From Terriglobia bacterium (GTDB lineage Bacteria > Acidobacteriota > Terriglobia > Terriglobales > Acidobacteriaceae), in contig JAIQFD010000002.1 in NCBI GenBank assembly GCA_020073495.1, forward strand, positions 310,001 through 374,000: a DNA stretch of 64,000 nucleotides. Direction: 5' to 3'. Below the pieces are notes generated by a model. The model was given only the letters and a program-made list of their open reading frames with translations, was not told the DNA's origin and did no database searches. The translations under genes were made by a program, and so were the position numbers. Positions 50,647 through 60,289 of this stretch are shown here, one piece after another (the first letter of the stretch is position 1; every line of letters begins with the position of its first letter).

Positions 50647-52323
50647 GTGCTGCTCGAACTACGCGTCGAAAACTACGCGGTCATCGACAACGTGGCGGTG
50701 GAGTTCGGCCCGGGGCTGAACCTGCTGACCGGGGAAACAGGCGCCGGGAAATCCATCCTGGTCAATGCGCTCTCGTTACTCCTGGGAGAGAAAGCATCTC
50801 CCGACATGGTTCGCCATGGGGCGGAGAAGGCGGTGGTGTCGGCGGTATTCGAAGTCGAAGGCAAGCGGGTGCCCGCCATCCTGCAAGAGCACGGCATCGA
50901 TTCCGAGGACATCGAACTGATCCTGCGGCGCGAGATTGGCGCCAAAGGGCGAGTCTTCATCAACAACCAGCCAGCCACGGTAGCGGTGCTGAAACAGCTG
51001 GCGTCGGAGCTGGCGGCGGTGCACGCGCAGAGCGAGGCCATCGTTTCCTTCGACGCGGCATCGCGGCTGGAGCTGCTGGACGCATTCGCGGGCGCAGACA
51101 CCAGCGGCGCCGAGGCGGCCTACGGGAAATGGCGAGAGATCCAGGGCCGCATCACCGAGTTGGAGCGCAACGAGCAAGACCGGTTGCGGTTGGTGGACCT
51201 GTGGTCCTTCCAGAAAAAAGAGATTGATTCGGCGAAGCTTGAGTCGGGCGAGGACGAGCGACTTGAAAGCGAGAAGCGCGTCCTGGCGAACGCGGAGAAG
51301 ATCTACGCATCGGCTATGGGGGCTTACGACGCGCTCTATGAAGCGAACGGCTCGGCGGCGACTTCGATGCGCGCTGCCTCGCGGCAGATCGAGGAGCTGG
51401 CGCGCTACGACGGCAAGTTCCAGGAGATGGTGGCGGCGCTGGAGTCGGCGCGGGCGACGGTCGAGGACGCCGGGGCCACGTTGCGCGATTATGCCGGCGG
51501 CATCGACGCTTCCCCGGAGCGCCTGGCCGAGATCGAAGACCGGCTGGCCCTGCTGGATCGCCTCAAGCGCAAGTACGGGCAGACCCTGGACGACGTGATC
51601 GCCTACGGCGCCGAGGCCGCCCGCAAGCTGAATGAAGTCGAGAACCGCGACGAGGTGCTGAAGGAGCTGCGGAAGGAGCTGGCCAAGGCGGCCGGCGAAT
51701 ACCTCGCGGCGGCACGCGGGCTCTCGAAAAAACGGTATGAGGCCGCGAAGAAGCTGGAGAAGCTGGTCGAAGCGGAGATCAACGAGCTGGCGATGAAGGC
51801 ACGCTTCCGGATCGAGATCAGCGGAAGCGACGAAGCAGGGAACTGGGCTGCGAGCGGCTTTGACCGCGTGAGCTACATGATCGCGACGAATCCCGGCGAT
51901 CCCATGCATCCGGTAGAGGAGATCGCCTCGGGTGGGGAGCTGTCGCGGGTGCTGCTGGCGCTCAAGGCCACCGCGGAGAGCGCCACCAGCGGCAAGGCCA
52001 GGCGCAAGGTGCAGCGCACACTGGTCTTCGACGAGATCGACAACGGCATCGGAGGGCGTGCGGCCGAGGCCGTGGGAAGGAAGCTCAAGTCACTGGCCCG
52101 GTCCAACCAGGTCCTCTGCATCACTCACCTGCCGCAGATCGCCGCCTTCGCCGACCTGCACCATTTGATCCAGAAAAAGGAAAGCCAGGGGCGGATGAAG
52201 ACTTCCGTACGGCGCCTGACATCGGAAGAGCGCACGGAGGAACTGGCCCGTATGCTCAGCGGGGCCAAGTTGACCGAAACTTCGCGCAAGCACGCCGAGC
52301 AATTATTGAAGGCGAATGCATGA
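50647..52323 (+). CDS. recN: DNA repair protein RecN
   Basis: A 558-residue SMC-like ATPase acting at double-strand breaks. Walker A GETGAGKS (residues 29-36) is followed by the long coiled-coil middle (about 155-360), the ABC signature in EIASGGELSRVLLALKA and Walker B in TLVFDEIDNGIGGRAA, with the switch histidine in CITHLPQIAAFADLHH. Translation begins at a GTG (50647). The stop overlaps the Coa1-like gene by ATGA. Confidence 0.94.
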   Translation: MLLELRVENYAVIDNVAVEFGPGLNLLTGETGAGKSILVNALSLLLGEKASPDMVRHGAEKAVVSAVFEVEGKRVPAILQEHGIDSEDIELILRREIGAKGRVFINNQPATVAVLKQLASELAAVHAQSEAIVSFDAASRLELLDAFAGADTSGAEAAYGKWREIQGRITELERNEQDRLRLVDLWSFQKKEIDSAKLESGEDERLESEKRVLANAEKIYASAMGAYDALYEANGSAATSMRAASRQIEELARYDGKFQEMVAALESARATVEDAGATLRDYAGGIDASPERLAEIEDRLALLDRLKRKYGQTLDDVIAYGAEAARKLNEVENRDEVLKELRKELAKAAGEYLAAARGLSKKRYEAAKKLEKLVEAEINELAMKARFRIEISGSDEAGNWAASGFDRVSYMIATNPGDPMHPVEEIASGGELSRVLLALKATAESATSGKARRKVQRTLVFDEIDNGIGGRAAEAVGRKLKSLARSNQVLCITHLPQIAAFADLHHLIQKKESQGRMKTSVRRLTSEERTEELARMLSGAKLTETSRKHAEQLLKANA

Positions 52324-52775
52324 GCACCCCACCGGCAGCGTTGTCCTCCTCCCCGATCGAACCGGAGAAGAGCTGGTTCGCCCGTCACCTTCTGGTCACG
52401 ATCATCATGGGGCTCGCGATCGCGTTTACCGCATTCGTCGTCGTGGTGCTGGGTGTGGTCATGATGAGCCTGAGGTCGAGTGACGTGTACCGCGAGGCTG
52501 TCGCCCGGGCGCAGCAGGCGCCTGCCGTGCGCGAGCGGCTGGGAACGCCCATCGAGGCGGGATGGTTCACCTCGGGCAGCATCAACGTGAGCGGGCCGTC
52601 CGGCAGCGCCGATCTGGCGATCCCGATCTCCGGGCCCACGGGGAAAGCCACCATCTATGTTGTCGGGAAAAAGAGGATGGGGAGGTGGGAACTCCAAGCT
52701 CTGGAGGTGGCAGTCGAGGGCCAGGCAGAGCGTGTGCGGCTGCCCGTCGGTGCGGCCTCGGTGCAGGAGCAGTGA
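52320..52775 (+). CDS. Coa1-like membrane protein
   Basis: A 151-residue protein with one membrane helix (LLVTIIMGLAIAFTAFVVVV) and a C-terminal domain with LGTPIEAGWFTSGSINVSG, SADLAIPISGPTGKATIYVV and GRWELQALEVAVEG. This matches the Coa1/Tim21-like fold of cytochrome oxidase assembly factors: a GxPI start, an ISGPxGKA turn and a final W-L strand. It is coupled to recN by an ATGA overlap, an unexpected partner. In bacteria the role of these proteins is not established. Confidence 0.7.
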   Translation: MSTPPAALSSSPIEPEKSWFARHLLVTIIMGLAIAFTAFVVVVLGVVMMSLRSSDVYREAVARAQQAPAVRERLGTPIEAGWFTSGSINVSGPSGSADLAIPISGPTGKATIYVVGKKRMGRWELQALEVAVEGQAERVRLPVGAASVQEQ

Positions 52776-52841
52776 CCACGCCTTTTCACATTCCCCCATT
52801 TCCTGAGCCAATCCTAATTCCCTAAGTTTCTATGAGTTACA

Positions 52842-52868
52842 TTGACCATGAAACGGGAGTGATATAAC
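52842..52868 (+). promoter_or_regulatory. Candidate promoter for the ispH-hopanoid operon
   Basis: TTGACC at 52842-52847 and TATAAC at 52863-52868 are 15 bases apart, slightly short of optimum. They lie 45-70 bases upstream of the ispH start in the 137-base gap after the Coa1-like gene. This is a motif match by eye. Confidence 0.4.
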
Positions 52869-52912
52869 TTTGCACCTCCGTGTCCAGAAGCTTTCGGTAT
52901 ACTGGTTGAGGG

Positions 52913-53887
52913 ATGAGACCACTCGAAAACGGTAAGACCCTGCTCTTGTTGAAGCCGCGCGGCTTCTGTGCCGGGGTAGTGCGCGCCATCGACATCGTGC
53001 GCATCGCCTTGGAGACCTTCGGCCCGCCTATCTACGTCCGCAAGGAGATCGTCCACAACCGCTACGTGGTCGAGGAGTTAACCTCCAAAGGGGCGATCTT
53101 CGTGGACGGTGTGGAGGAAGTCCCGGAGGGCGAGCGGGTCATCTACAGCGCCCACGGGGTCTCGCCCGAGGTGCGGGATGGCAGCAGCCTCCGGCGTCTG
53201 CGGGTGATCGATGCTACCTGTCCCCTGGTGACCAAGGTCCATGTGGAGGCGGTCAAGTATGCCCGCGAGGGCTACAGCATCATCCTGATCGGCCATCGCG
53301 ATCACGACGAAGTCATTGGCACGCTGGGTGAAGCGCCCGAGGTGACGCAGGTGGTGGGGTCCCCGGAACAGGTCGAGGCGCTGGTGGTGCCCGATCCCAA
53401 GCGCGTGGCGTACCTGACGCAGACGACGCTCAGCCTGGACGAAACTGCCGACATCATCGCTGCGCTCAAGAAGAAGTACCCCACGATCGAGGGCCCCGCC
53501 GCGTCCGACATCTGCTACGCCACGCAAAACCGGCAGACGGCGGTCAAAGAGGTGGCCCACCAGACCGACTTGTTGCTGGTGGTGGGGTCGGACAACAGCT
53601 CAAATTCCAATCGCCTGGTGGAAGTGGCGCGCAACCACGGCACGCCCTCCTACCTGATCGAGAATTACAAAGCGATCGACGCGAAGTGGCTGGCCGGGGT
53701 CAAGACCGTGACCCTGACGGCCGGGGCATCGGCCCCCGAGTGCCTGGTCGAGGAAGTGGTTTCGTATCTCACCCAGGTCGGATACGACAACGTCCGCGAG
53801 ATCGAGGTGATGCCGGAGAACGTGCGTTTCGGGCTGCCTCCCGAGATCGTGGAAGCCATCGCCCCCGCCGCGGCGAATGCGGAGTAA
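52913..53887 (+). CDS. ispH: 4-hydroxy-3-methylbut-2-enyl diphosphate reductase
   Basis: A 324-residue iron-sulphur enzyme, the last step of the MEP isoprenoid pathway, giving IPP and DMAPP. The three cluster cysteines are C19 (PRGFCAGVVRAID), C103 (DATCPLVTKVH) and C201 (SDICYATQNRQ). Other motifs are YVRKEIVHN, YSAHGVSP and GHRDHDEVIGTLGEA, SSNSNRLVEVA. It opens a same-strand series that continues with hopene cyclase and squalene genes, providing their C5 precursors. A GAGGG sequence lies directly before the ATG, unusually close. Confidence 0.96.
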   Translation: MRPLENGKTLLLLKPRGFCAGVVRAIDIVRIALETFGPPIYVRKEIVHNRYVVEELTSKGAIFVDGVEEVPEGERVIYSAHGVSPEVRDGSSLRRLRVIDATCPLVTKVHVEAVKYAREGYSIILIGHRDHDEVIGTLGEAPEVTQVVGSPEQVEALVVPDPKRVAYLTQTTLSLDETADIIAALKKKYPTIEGPAASDICYATQNRQTAVKEVAHQTDLLLVVGSDNSSNSNRLVEVARNHGTPSYLIENYKAIDAKWLAGVKTVTLTAGASAPECLVEEVVSYLTQVGYDNVREIEVMPENVRFGLPPEIVEAIAPAAANAE

Positions 53888-53895
53888 ACAGATCG

Positions 53896-55905
53896 ATGGA
53901 TAACTCCCCCGGCGGGCAGCAACGGCCCGCCCCCATGATTTTTGGCAAGATCGACGGCTTGATGAGCCGCGTGGGTGCATCCCTGGATGCGACCCGCAAG
54001 TATTTCTTCTCGCTACAGCACGAGGACGGCTACTGGTGCGGCGAATTGGAAGCCGACACCACCCTCGAGTCGGACTACATCGTGCTCCATGCCCTGCTCG
54101 GCACGGGCGACCCGCGGCGCATCGCCAAGGCGGCGAACTACATCCTCCAGCACCAGAACGAGGACGGCGGCTGGGGCATCTATCAGGGGGGCCCGTCGAA
54201 CATCAGCGCCTCGGTCAAAGCGTACTTCGGACTGAAGCTCGCCGGGTACGAAGCCGGCCATCCGGCGCTGGCGCGGGCGCGGAAGAAGATCCACGAGCTG
54301 GGGGGCGTGACCGCGGTCAACACCTTCACCAAGATCTATCTGTGCTTCTTCGGGCAGTACGATTATGACTGCGTGCCGGCGGTGCCGCCGGAGATCGTGC
54401 TGTTCCCCAACTGGTTCTGGTTCAACATCTACGAGATCTCGTCATGGTCGCGGGGCATCCTGGTGCCGCTGGCCATCGCCTACGCCAGGAAGCCGTTCAA
54501 GAAGATCCCGCCCGAGATGGGGGTGCAAGAGCTGTTCGTCAAAGGGCGCACCAAGAAGAACATGCGCCTGCATTGGGACAAGAAGCTGATCAGCTGGCGG
54601 AACTTCTTCCTGGTGCTGGACCGCATCACCCACTGGTTCGAAATGGTGCATGTGCGGCCGCTGCGCTCCATCGCCATCCGCAAGGCCGAAGAGTGGATGC
54701 TGGAGCGGTTCGAGATGAGCGACGGCCTGGGCGCCATCTATCCGGCGATGATGAACTCGATCATCGCGCTGCGCTGCCTGGGATATTCGCTCGACGATCC
54801 GCAGCTGATCCGCGCCATGGACGAGTTCGAAAAGCTGGGCATCGAAGAGGACGACACCTTCCGCATGCAGCCGTGCAAGTCTCCTATCTGGGACACGGCC
54901 TATGGAGCGTTCGCCCTGGCCGAGAGCGGGGTCTCGCGCACCGACCCCCGGCTGGTGAAGGCCATCGACTGGATGCTCAAGAAGCAGGTCACCCAGCGCG
55001 GCGACTGGTACATCAAGAACAAGAACGCGCCGCCGGGCGGCTGGTACTTCGAGTTCAACAACGAATACTACCCGGACGTGGACGACACGGCGCAGGTGCT
55101 GCTGGCGCTGTCGCGCGTCGACCACCCGGACGAGAGCTACCAGCTCAAGTCCATCAAGCGCGCGATGGACTGGCTGTTCTCCCTGCAGTGCGAGAAGGGC
55201 GGATGGGCGTCGTTCGACCGCGACAACGAAAAGATGGTCTTCCAGTACATCCCCTTCGCCGACCACAACGCCATGCTCGATCCGCCCACGGTGGACATCA
55301 CCGGACGGGTGCTGGAGATGCTGGCAGCGTTCGGGTACACGCGGCAGGACGTGGCCGTGCACCGCGCCATCGAGTTCATCAAGCGGGAGCAGGAGCCGGA
55401 CGGGTCCTGGTTCGGCCGCTGGGGCGTGAATTATCTCTACGGGACCATGCAGGTGCTGCGGGGGCTGGAGGCGATGGGAGAGGACACCCACGAAGCCTAT
55501 ATCCAGCATGCCGCGGAGTGGATCCGCTCGGTGCAGAACCCCGACGGCGGCTGGGGCGAGACCTGCGGGTCGTACGATGATCCGGCGACCAAGGGGGTGG
55601 GGCCGAGCACGCCTTCGCAGACGGCGTGGGCCATCCTGGGCCTGCTGGCGGCCGGTGACACGCGCAGCGATTCGCTGACCCAGGGCGTGGCCTACCTGCT
55701 GCGCACGCAGGAGAAAGACGGCTCGTGGCGCGTCCCGCCATTCACCGGGACGGGCTTCCCGCGCGTGTTCTATCTGAAGTACCACCTGTACGAGGTCTAT
55801 TTTCCGTTGCTGGCGCTGACGACCTACCAGCGAGTGTTCGGCGTTTTGCAGGAGAGCGGCAACAGGATCTCCGAGCGGGGCAGGCGGCAGGCGGAACAGG
55901 AGTAG
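53896..55905 (+). CDS. shc: Squalene-hopene cyclase
   Basis: A 669-residue membrane-associated cyclase converting squalene to hopene. The catalytic DVDDTAQ motif lies at about residues 394-400. QW repeats are abundant ([64 protein letters not shown]). The family-typical FPNWFWFN and [13 protein letters not shown] segments are present. Length is normal. The start at 53896 leaves eight bases after the ispH stop. Downstream genes hpnH, hpnA and hpnG extend its product. Confidence 0.96.
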   Translation: MDNSPGGQQRPAPMIFGKIDGLMSRVGASLDATRKYFFSLQHEDGYWCGELEADTTLESDYIVLHALLGTGDPRRIAKAANYILQHQNEDGGWGIYQGGPSNISASVKAYFGLKLAGYEAGHPALARARKKIHELGGVTAVNTFTKIYLCFFGQYDYDCVPAVPPEIVLFPNWFWFNIYEISSWSRGILVPLAIAYARKPFKKIPPEMGVQELFVKGRTKKNMRLHWDKKLISWRNFFLVLDRITHWFEMVHVRPLRSIAIRKAEEWMLERFEMSDGLGAIYPAMMNSIIALRCLGYSLDDPQLIRAMDEFEKLGIEEDDTFRMQPCKSPIWDTAYGAFALAESGVSRTDPRLVKAIDWMLKKQVTQRGDWYIKNKNAPPGGWYFEFNNEYYPDVDDTAQVLLALSRVDHPDESYQLKSIKRAMDWLFSLQCEKGGWASFDRDNEKMVFQYIPFADHNAMLDPPTVDITGRVLEMLAAFGYTRQDVAVHRAIEFIKREQEPDGSWFGRWGVNYLYGTMQVLRGLEAMGEDTHEAYIQHAAEWIRSVQNPDGGWGETCGSYDDPATKGVGPSTPSQTAWAILGLLAAGDTRSDSLTQGVAYLLRTQEKDGSWRVPPFTGTGFPRVFYLKYHLYEVYFPLLALTTYQRVFGVLQESGNRISERGRRQAEQE

Positions 55906-55909
55906 AAGA

Positions 55910-57031
55910 TTGCCGGTACCGATCTCACAGATGTGGACGGTTGCCACCTACGTGGTGCGGCAGAAGCTGAAGGGCCGCAAACGCTATCCGCTCGTCCTGA
56001 TGCTGGAGCCGCTGTTCCGCTGTAACCTGGCATGCGCCGGATGCGGCAAGATCCAGTACCCCGGCCACGTGTTGAAGATGCAGCTTACGCCGGAAGAGTG
56101 CTTCCGGGCGGTCGATGAGTGCGGCACACCAACCGTGGCTATTCCCGGAGGCGAGCCGCTGCTGCATGCGCAGATCGGCGAAATCGTCGAGGGCCTGGTG
56201 GCGCGCAAGAAGTACGTCTACCTGTGCACCAATGCGCTCCTGCTGAAGCAGAAGATCCACTTGTTCAAGCCGAGCAAGTACTTGACCTTCTCCGTCCACC
56301 TGGACGGCCAGCGGGAGCACCACGATTTTTCCGTCTGCCTCGAGGGCGGCTACGAAAAGGCGGTGGAGGGGATCAGAGAGGCGCTGGCTCGCGGGTTCCG
56401 GGTCACGACCAACACGACGCTGTTCGACGGCGCCGATGCGAAAAGCGTCCGCGCCTTTTTCGACGAGATGATGGAGCTGGGGATCGAGGGCATGATGCTC
56501 TCGCCCGGCTACTCCTACGAGAAAGCCCCCGACCAGCACCACTTCCTGGGGCGGGCGCGCACGCGACGGCTGTTCCGCGCCATCCTGTCGAACCGCAAGC
56601 CGAACTGGCGTTTCAACATGTCGCCCCTGTTCCTGGAATTCCTGATGGGCAAGCGCGAGTATCGCTGCACGCCGTGGGGGATGCCGACCTATAACGTCTT
56701 CGGGTGGCAGAAGCCCTGTTACCTGCTCCAGGATGGATACGCCGATTCCTTCGCAGAACTGTTGGAAAGCACGGAGTGGGAGCACTACGGCACGGAATCG
56801 GGGAACCCCAAGTGCGCCAATTGCATGGTGCACAGCGGCTACGAAGCCTCGGCGGTGAACGATACGTTCGGATCGCTGCGCGCCTTGTGGGCCACAGCCC
56901 GCGCGACGTTTTCCCATGAGTACAAGGATCCGGAGGCCCTTGAGCTTCTGACAGAGCCGGTGCAGCCCGTGCATTCGTTCGAGCCACTGGTGCAGATCGA
57001 GGAGCAGGTGCCGCAGGAGACCCGTCCGTGA
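55910..57031 (+). CDS. hpnH: Radical SAM hopanoid protein HpnH (adenosylhopane synthase)
   Basis: A 373-residue radical SAM enzyme that joins 5'-deoxyadenosine to hopene to give adenosylhopane. The cluster motif CNLACAGC is C38, C42 and C45; [10 protein letters not shown] is the GGE SAM motif. The C-terminal part carries further cysteines ([34 protein letters not shown]), typical of HpnH. The start is TTG at 55910, with AGGAG seven bases upstream, so the two hopanoid genes are four bases apart. The next gene begins in its stop codon. Confidence 0.95.
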   Translation: MPVPISQMWTVATYVVRQKLKGRKRYPLVLMLEPLFRCNLACAGCGKIQYPGHVLKMQLTPEECFRAVDECGTPTVAIPGGEPLLHAQIGEIVEGLVARKKYVYLCTNALLLKQKIHLFKPSKYLTFSVHLDGQREHHDFSVCLEGGYEKAVEGIREALARGFRVTTNTTLFDGADAKSVRAFFDEMMELGIEGMMLSPGYSYEKAPDQHHFLGRARTRRLFRAILSNRKPNWRFNMSPLFLEFLMGKREYRCTPWGMPTYNVFGWQKPCYLLQDGYADSFAELLESTEWEHYGTESGNPKCANCMVHSGYEASAVNDTFGSLRALWATARATFSHEYKDPEALELLTEPVQPVHSFEPLVQIEEQVPQETRP

Positions 57032-57453
57032 GCGGCCGAGAAGCAGGGCGCGAAATCGATCCGCAGGCGCTGGAGGTGGTTCCCGGAGCCGAGCGGGACC
57101 ACATCGAAGGCTGGGTCCCGGAGGTTGCCACCGAAGAGGATCTGCGGGTAGCCCTGGAGCAGGCGTTCAGTTATCGCGGCGACGTGGTGATCACGCGCAA
57201 GGACGGCTCGAAGATCGAGGGCTATATTTTCGACCGGCGGACTGGCCGGACGCTGGCTGACTCCTACGTGCGGGTGCTGCCCAAGGACAGCAGCGGGAAA
57301 CTCTCGGTCTCATACGCCGATATCGCCGGTCTGGCATTTTCGGGGCGCGACATGGCGGCGGGCAAGAGCTGGGAAAACTGGGTGCGACAGTACCGGGAAC
57401 GGCGAGCCGCGGGCGAGAAGAACATTTCGCTGCAGCCGGAAGCGATCGAGTAG
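57028..57453 (+). CDS. Unknown protein within the hopanoid operon, 141 aa
   Basis: The GTG start at 57028 overlaps the hpnH stop by GTGA. The protein is soluble with no signal; its centre ([51 protein letters not shown]) looks like a small beta-barrel, loosely Sm-like. I do not recognise a named family. Tight coupling to hpnH and position just before hpnA suggest a part in hopanoid modification or in regulating it, but that is inference from place only. Confidence 0.75.
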   Translation: MSGREAGREIDPQALEVVPGAERDHIEGWVPEVATEEDLRVALEQAFSYRGDVVITRKDGSKIEGYIFDRRTGRTLADSYVRVLPKDSSGKLSVSYADIAGLAFSGRDMAAGKSWENWVRQYRERRAAGEKNISLQPEAIE

Positions 57454-57471
57454 CGGCCACCGAGCGTGGCG

Positions 57472-58458
57472 ATGAAAGTCTTTGTCACAGGCGCTACGGG
57501 TTTCCTGGGAAGCCACGTAGCGCGCGCTCTTTCACAACAGGGAGCGGACCTTCGCCTACTGGTCCGGAAAACGAGCCGTACGGACCTGATCGATCCGCTC
57601 AATGCAGAGCGGGTCACGGGTGACCTGCGGGAACCGGACACGCTCAAGACGGCGATGGATGGCTGCGAGATGGTCTTCCACGTGGCCGCCGACTATCGGC
57701 TCTGGATCCCCGATCCGGACGAGATGTACCGGTCGAACGTCGAAGGAACGCGCACCATCATCCGGGCGGCACAGGAGGCGGGGGTACGGCGGATCGTTTA
57801 CACCTCGACGGTGGCCACGATGGGCTTCACCGCGAATGGACGTCCGGCGGACGAGGATTCGCCGGTCGCGCTGGCGGACATGATCGGCCACTACAAGCGC
57901 TCGAAGTTCATGGCCGAGCAGGTGGCGCTGGAGGCCGGGCGGAGCGGACTGGACGTGGTGGTGGTGAATCCGACCGCGCCGATCGGAGAACAGGACATCA
58001 AGCCCACCCCGACCGGTCGGATCGTGGTGGACTTCTTAAAGAAGAAGTTCCCGGCCTACGTGGATACGGGCATGAACCTGGTGGACGTGGCCGAGGTAGC
58101 GAAGGGGCATCTGCTGGCGGCGGAGAAGGCGCGTCCGGGGGAACGGTACATCCTGGGCGGCGAGAACCTGACGCTGAAGCAGATCCTGGACAAGCTGGCA
58201 GCGATCACCGGCCTGCCCTCGCCAAGAGTGAAGCTCCCGTACGCGGTGGCGCTGGCAGCGGGGGTGGTGGACACGGTGGTGACGGGCCGTTTGCTGAGGC
58301 GCGAACCGCGCGTGACTCTGGACGCGGTCCGCATGGGGCGTAAGAAGATGTTTGCGTCTTCGGCCAAGGCCGAACGCGAACTGGGTTGGAAGACGGTCGC
58401 CGTGGACGGCGCGCTGCGCCGCGCGGTGGAATGGTTCCGGGCACATGGATATGCCTAA
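57472..58458 (+). CDS. hpnA: Hopanoid-associated sugar epimerase HpnA
   Basis: A 328-residue short-chain dehydrogenase/epimerase. The NAD(P)-binding motif is GATGFLGSHVARAL; FHVAADYRLWIPDPDEMYRSNVEGT is characteristic of HpnA. The catalytic YKRSK motif lies in MIGHYKRSKFMAEQVAL, followed by VVVNPTAPIGEQDIKPTPTG. ATG at 57472 is chosen over the GTG two codons upstream. It overlaps hpnG by 14 bases. Its precise reaction in hopanoid synthesis is not settled. Confidence 0.92.
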   Translation: MKVFVTGATGFLGSHVARALSQQGADLRLLVRKTSRTDLIDPLNAERVTGDLREPDTLKTAMDGCEMVFHVAADYRLWIPDPDEMYRSNVEGTRTIIRAAQEAGVRRIVYTSTVATMGFTANGRPADEDSPVALADMIGHYKRSKFMAEQVALEAGRSGLDVVVVNPTAPIGEQDIKPTPTGRIVVDFLKKKFPAYVDTGMNLVDVAEVAKGHLLAAEKARPGERYILGGENLTLKQILDKLAAITGLPSPRVKLPYAVALAAGVVDTVVTGRLLRREPRVTLDAVRMGRKKMFASSAKAERELGWKTVAVDGALRRAVEWFRAHGYA

Positions 58459-59170
58459 GATCGGCATCATTACGGCGATGCCTCGCGAGGTCGCAGGGCT
58501 GGTGAGGAACTGGCGGAGCGTCACGCTGGGATCGCGGGGCAGGAACTGGAACGCGTTCCAGACTGAGCGCGCGGTATTGGTATGTGCCGGGATCGGTCCA
58601 CTGCCCGCAGGCCGGGCCGCCGAAGCGGTTGCCAAGCAGGGTGTGGAGGTGTTGATCTCAGCCGGCTTCGCCGGAGCGCTGGTGCCTCGTATGCGAGCGG
58701 GAGCCCCGTTCACGCCGGAGGTGGTGGTGGACGCGGAAACCGGCGCGCGCTTCCGGGCCGTGTTCGGGGGCGGGGTGCTGGCGAGCGCCACGCGGGTGCT
58801 GCGCGAGGAGGAGAAATCCGACCTGGCGCACAGATACGACGCCCAGTGCGTGGACATGGAAGCCGCCACCGTGGCGGCGGTGGCGGATCGCCATGGCTGC
58901 GGGTTCCTGGCGGTGAAGGCGATCTCCGACACGCTGGAATTTCCCCTGCCACCGGTCGAGCCGTTCATCGACGCGGAGGGCAGGTTCCAGGAGGCGAAGT
59001 TCGTGGGCCATGTGGCGTTGCGGCCCCACCTGTGGAGGAGTGTGGCCCGGCTGGCCGCGAACCAGCGCAAGGCCGCGCAAACGATCTGCGGCGTGCTGGA
59101 CGCGATCCTTCAGATCGATGACCTCCGCAGCGTACGCGGCAAGCTCAGACCAAGCATGAAGTTCTTGTAG
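58445..59170 (+). CDS. hpnG: Hopanoid nucleoside-phosphorylase-like protein HpnG
   Basis: A 241-residue protein of the purine phosphorylase/MTA nucleosidase superfamily. KIGIITAMPREVAGLVRNW at the start, LVCAGIGPLPAGRAAEAV and ISAGFAGALVPRM follow the family layout, and VDMEAATVAAVADRHG is the substrate-binding Met-Glu motif. HpnG removes adenine from adenosylhopane. It overlaps hpnA, and its stop codon (59168-59170) adjoins the start of the first dehydrogenase without any gap. Confidence 0.9.
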   Translation: MDMPKIGIITAMPREVAGLVRNWRSVTLGSRGRNWNAFQTERAVLVCAGIGPLPAGRAAEAVAKQGVEVLISAGFAGALVPRMRAGAPFTPEVVVDAETGARFRAVFGGGVLASATRVLREEEKSDLAHRYDAQCVDMEAATVAAVADRHGCGFLAVKAISDTLEFPLPPVEPFIDAEGRFQEAKFVGHVALRPHLWRSVARLAANQRKAAQTICGVLDAILQIDDLRSVRGKLRPSMKFL

Positions 59171-60289
59171 ATGACCGTCGCAGCACAACCCGTAACAGGC
59201 ACCCGCCGGGATGCGATCCCGGGAACGATGCTCGCGGCGGTGTACCACGGCAAGGGCGATGTGCGCCTGGAAGCTGTACCCGTACCGCAGGCCGGGCCAG
59301 GCGAGATCCTGATCCGCGTCCATACCTGCGGCATTTGCGGGACGGACTTGAAGAAGATCTCCACCGGGTCGCACTCAGCGCCCCGCATCTTCGGCCACGA
59401 GACGGCGGGCATAGTGGCGGCGGTGGGCGACGGGGTGACCGCGGTCACCGTCGGAGACCGGGTAATGGCCTTCCACCACATCCCCTGCGGTGAGTGCTAC
59501 TACTGCCGGCACAAGGTGTTCGCCCAGTGCGCGGTGTACAAGAAGGTGGGATGTACGGCCGGGTTCGAGCCCAGTGGCGGCGGATTCGCCGAGTACGTAC
59601 GGGTCATGGATTGGATCGTCCGCAAGGGCGTGGTCAAGATCCCGGATGGCGTCTCTTACGAGCAGGCGTCGTTCATCGAACCGGTCAACACGTGCATGAA
59701 GGGCATTGAGACCTTGCGCCCGCAGCCGGGAGAGACGGTACTGGTGGTCGGGCAAGGCCCCATCGGGGTCATTCTGGGATTCCTCGCCCAACGATATGGA
59801 GCCCGTGTTATAACTTCCGATTTGTACAGTGAGAGGCTTACAATAGCTAAATCGTTTGGGCTCACGTGCACCATTGACGCCTCGAGGCAGGACACGGTGA
59901 AACAGGTGCATCAATGGAGCGAGGGCCGCGGGGCCGATGCTGTCGTACTGGCCACGGCTGGCAACAGCTTGATCCCGCTCGGCATGGACGCGGCGCGTCC
60001 GGGTGGGCGGGTGATGTTATTCGCCCAGACCGTTCGGGGCGAGGCTTTCATCGACCCGGCGGCGATCTGCGTGGACGAAAAGGCGCTTTTGGGCTCGTAC
60101 AGCGCTTCCGTGGATTTACAGGAAGAATCAGTGCGGTTCGTTTTCAGCGGGGAGATGGATCTGACCCGCCTGATCTCGCACCGCTTTTCACTGGGGCAAG
60201 CGGTGGAGGCGTTGAATCTGGCTGCTCATCCGCATCCGGACTCGATGAAGGTGGTTATTCAGCCGGGCAGCTCTTGGGAAGGAAACTGA
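59171..60289 (+). CDS. Zinc-dependent alcohol dehydrogenase 1 of the hopanoid operon
   Basis: A 372-residue medium-chain dehydrogenase. Catalytic zinc ligands occur in TCGICGTDLKK, FGHETAGIVAAV and CMKGIE/EPVNTC; the structural zinc cysteines are in IPCGECYYCRHKVFAQC; the nucleotide fold is LVVGQGPIGVILGFLAQRYGA. It starts immediately after hpnG and ends in a TGATG overlap with a second dehydrogenase. Position suggests that it reduces or oxidises a hopanoid side-chain intermediate (inference); related enzymes include sorbitol and threonine dehydrogenases. Confidence 0.88.
   Translation: MTVAAQPVTGTRRDAIPGTMLAAVYHGKGDVRLEAVPVPQAGPGEILIRVHTCGICGTDLKKISTGSHSAPRIFGHETAGIVAAVGDGVTAVTVGDRVMAFHHIPCGECYYCRHKVFAQCAVYKKVGCTAGFEPSGGGFAEYVRVMDWIVRKGVVKIPDGVSYEQASFIEPVNTCMKGIETLRPQPGETVLVVGQGPIGVILGFLAQRYGARVITSDLYSERLTIAKSFGLTCTIDASRQDTVKQVHQWSEGRGADAVVLATAGNSLIPLGMDAARPGGRVMLFAQTVRGEAFIDPAAICVDEKALLGSYSASVDLQEESVRFVFSGEMDLTRLISHRFSLGQAVEALNLAAHPHPDSMKVVIQPGSSWEGN

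Noticed and set aside
54442-55947. A minus-strand open frame of about 500 codons
   Set aside because: It is antisense to squalene-hopene cyclase, which is unmistakable on the plus strand.
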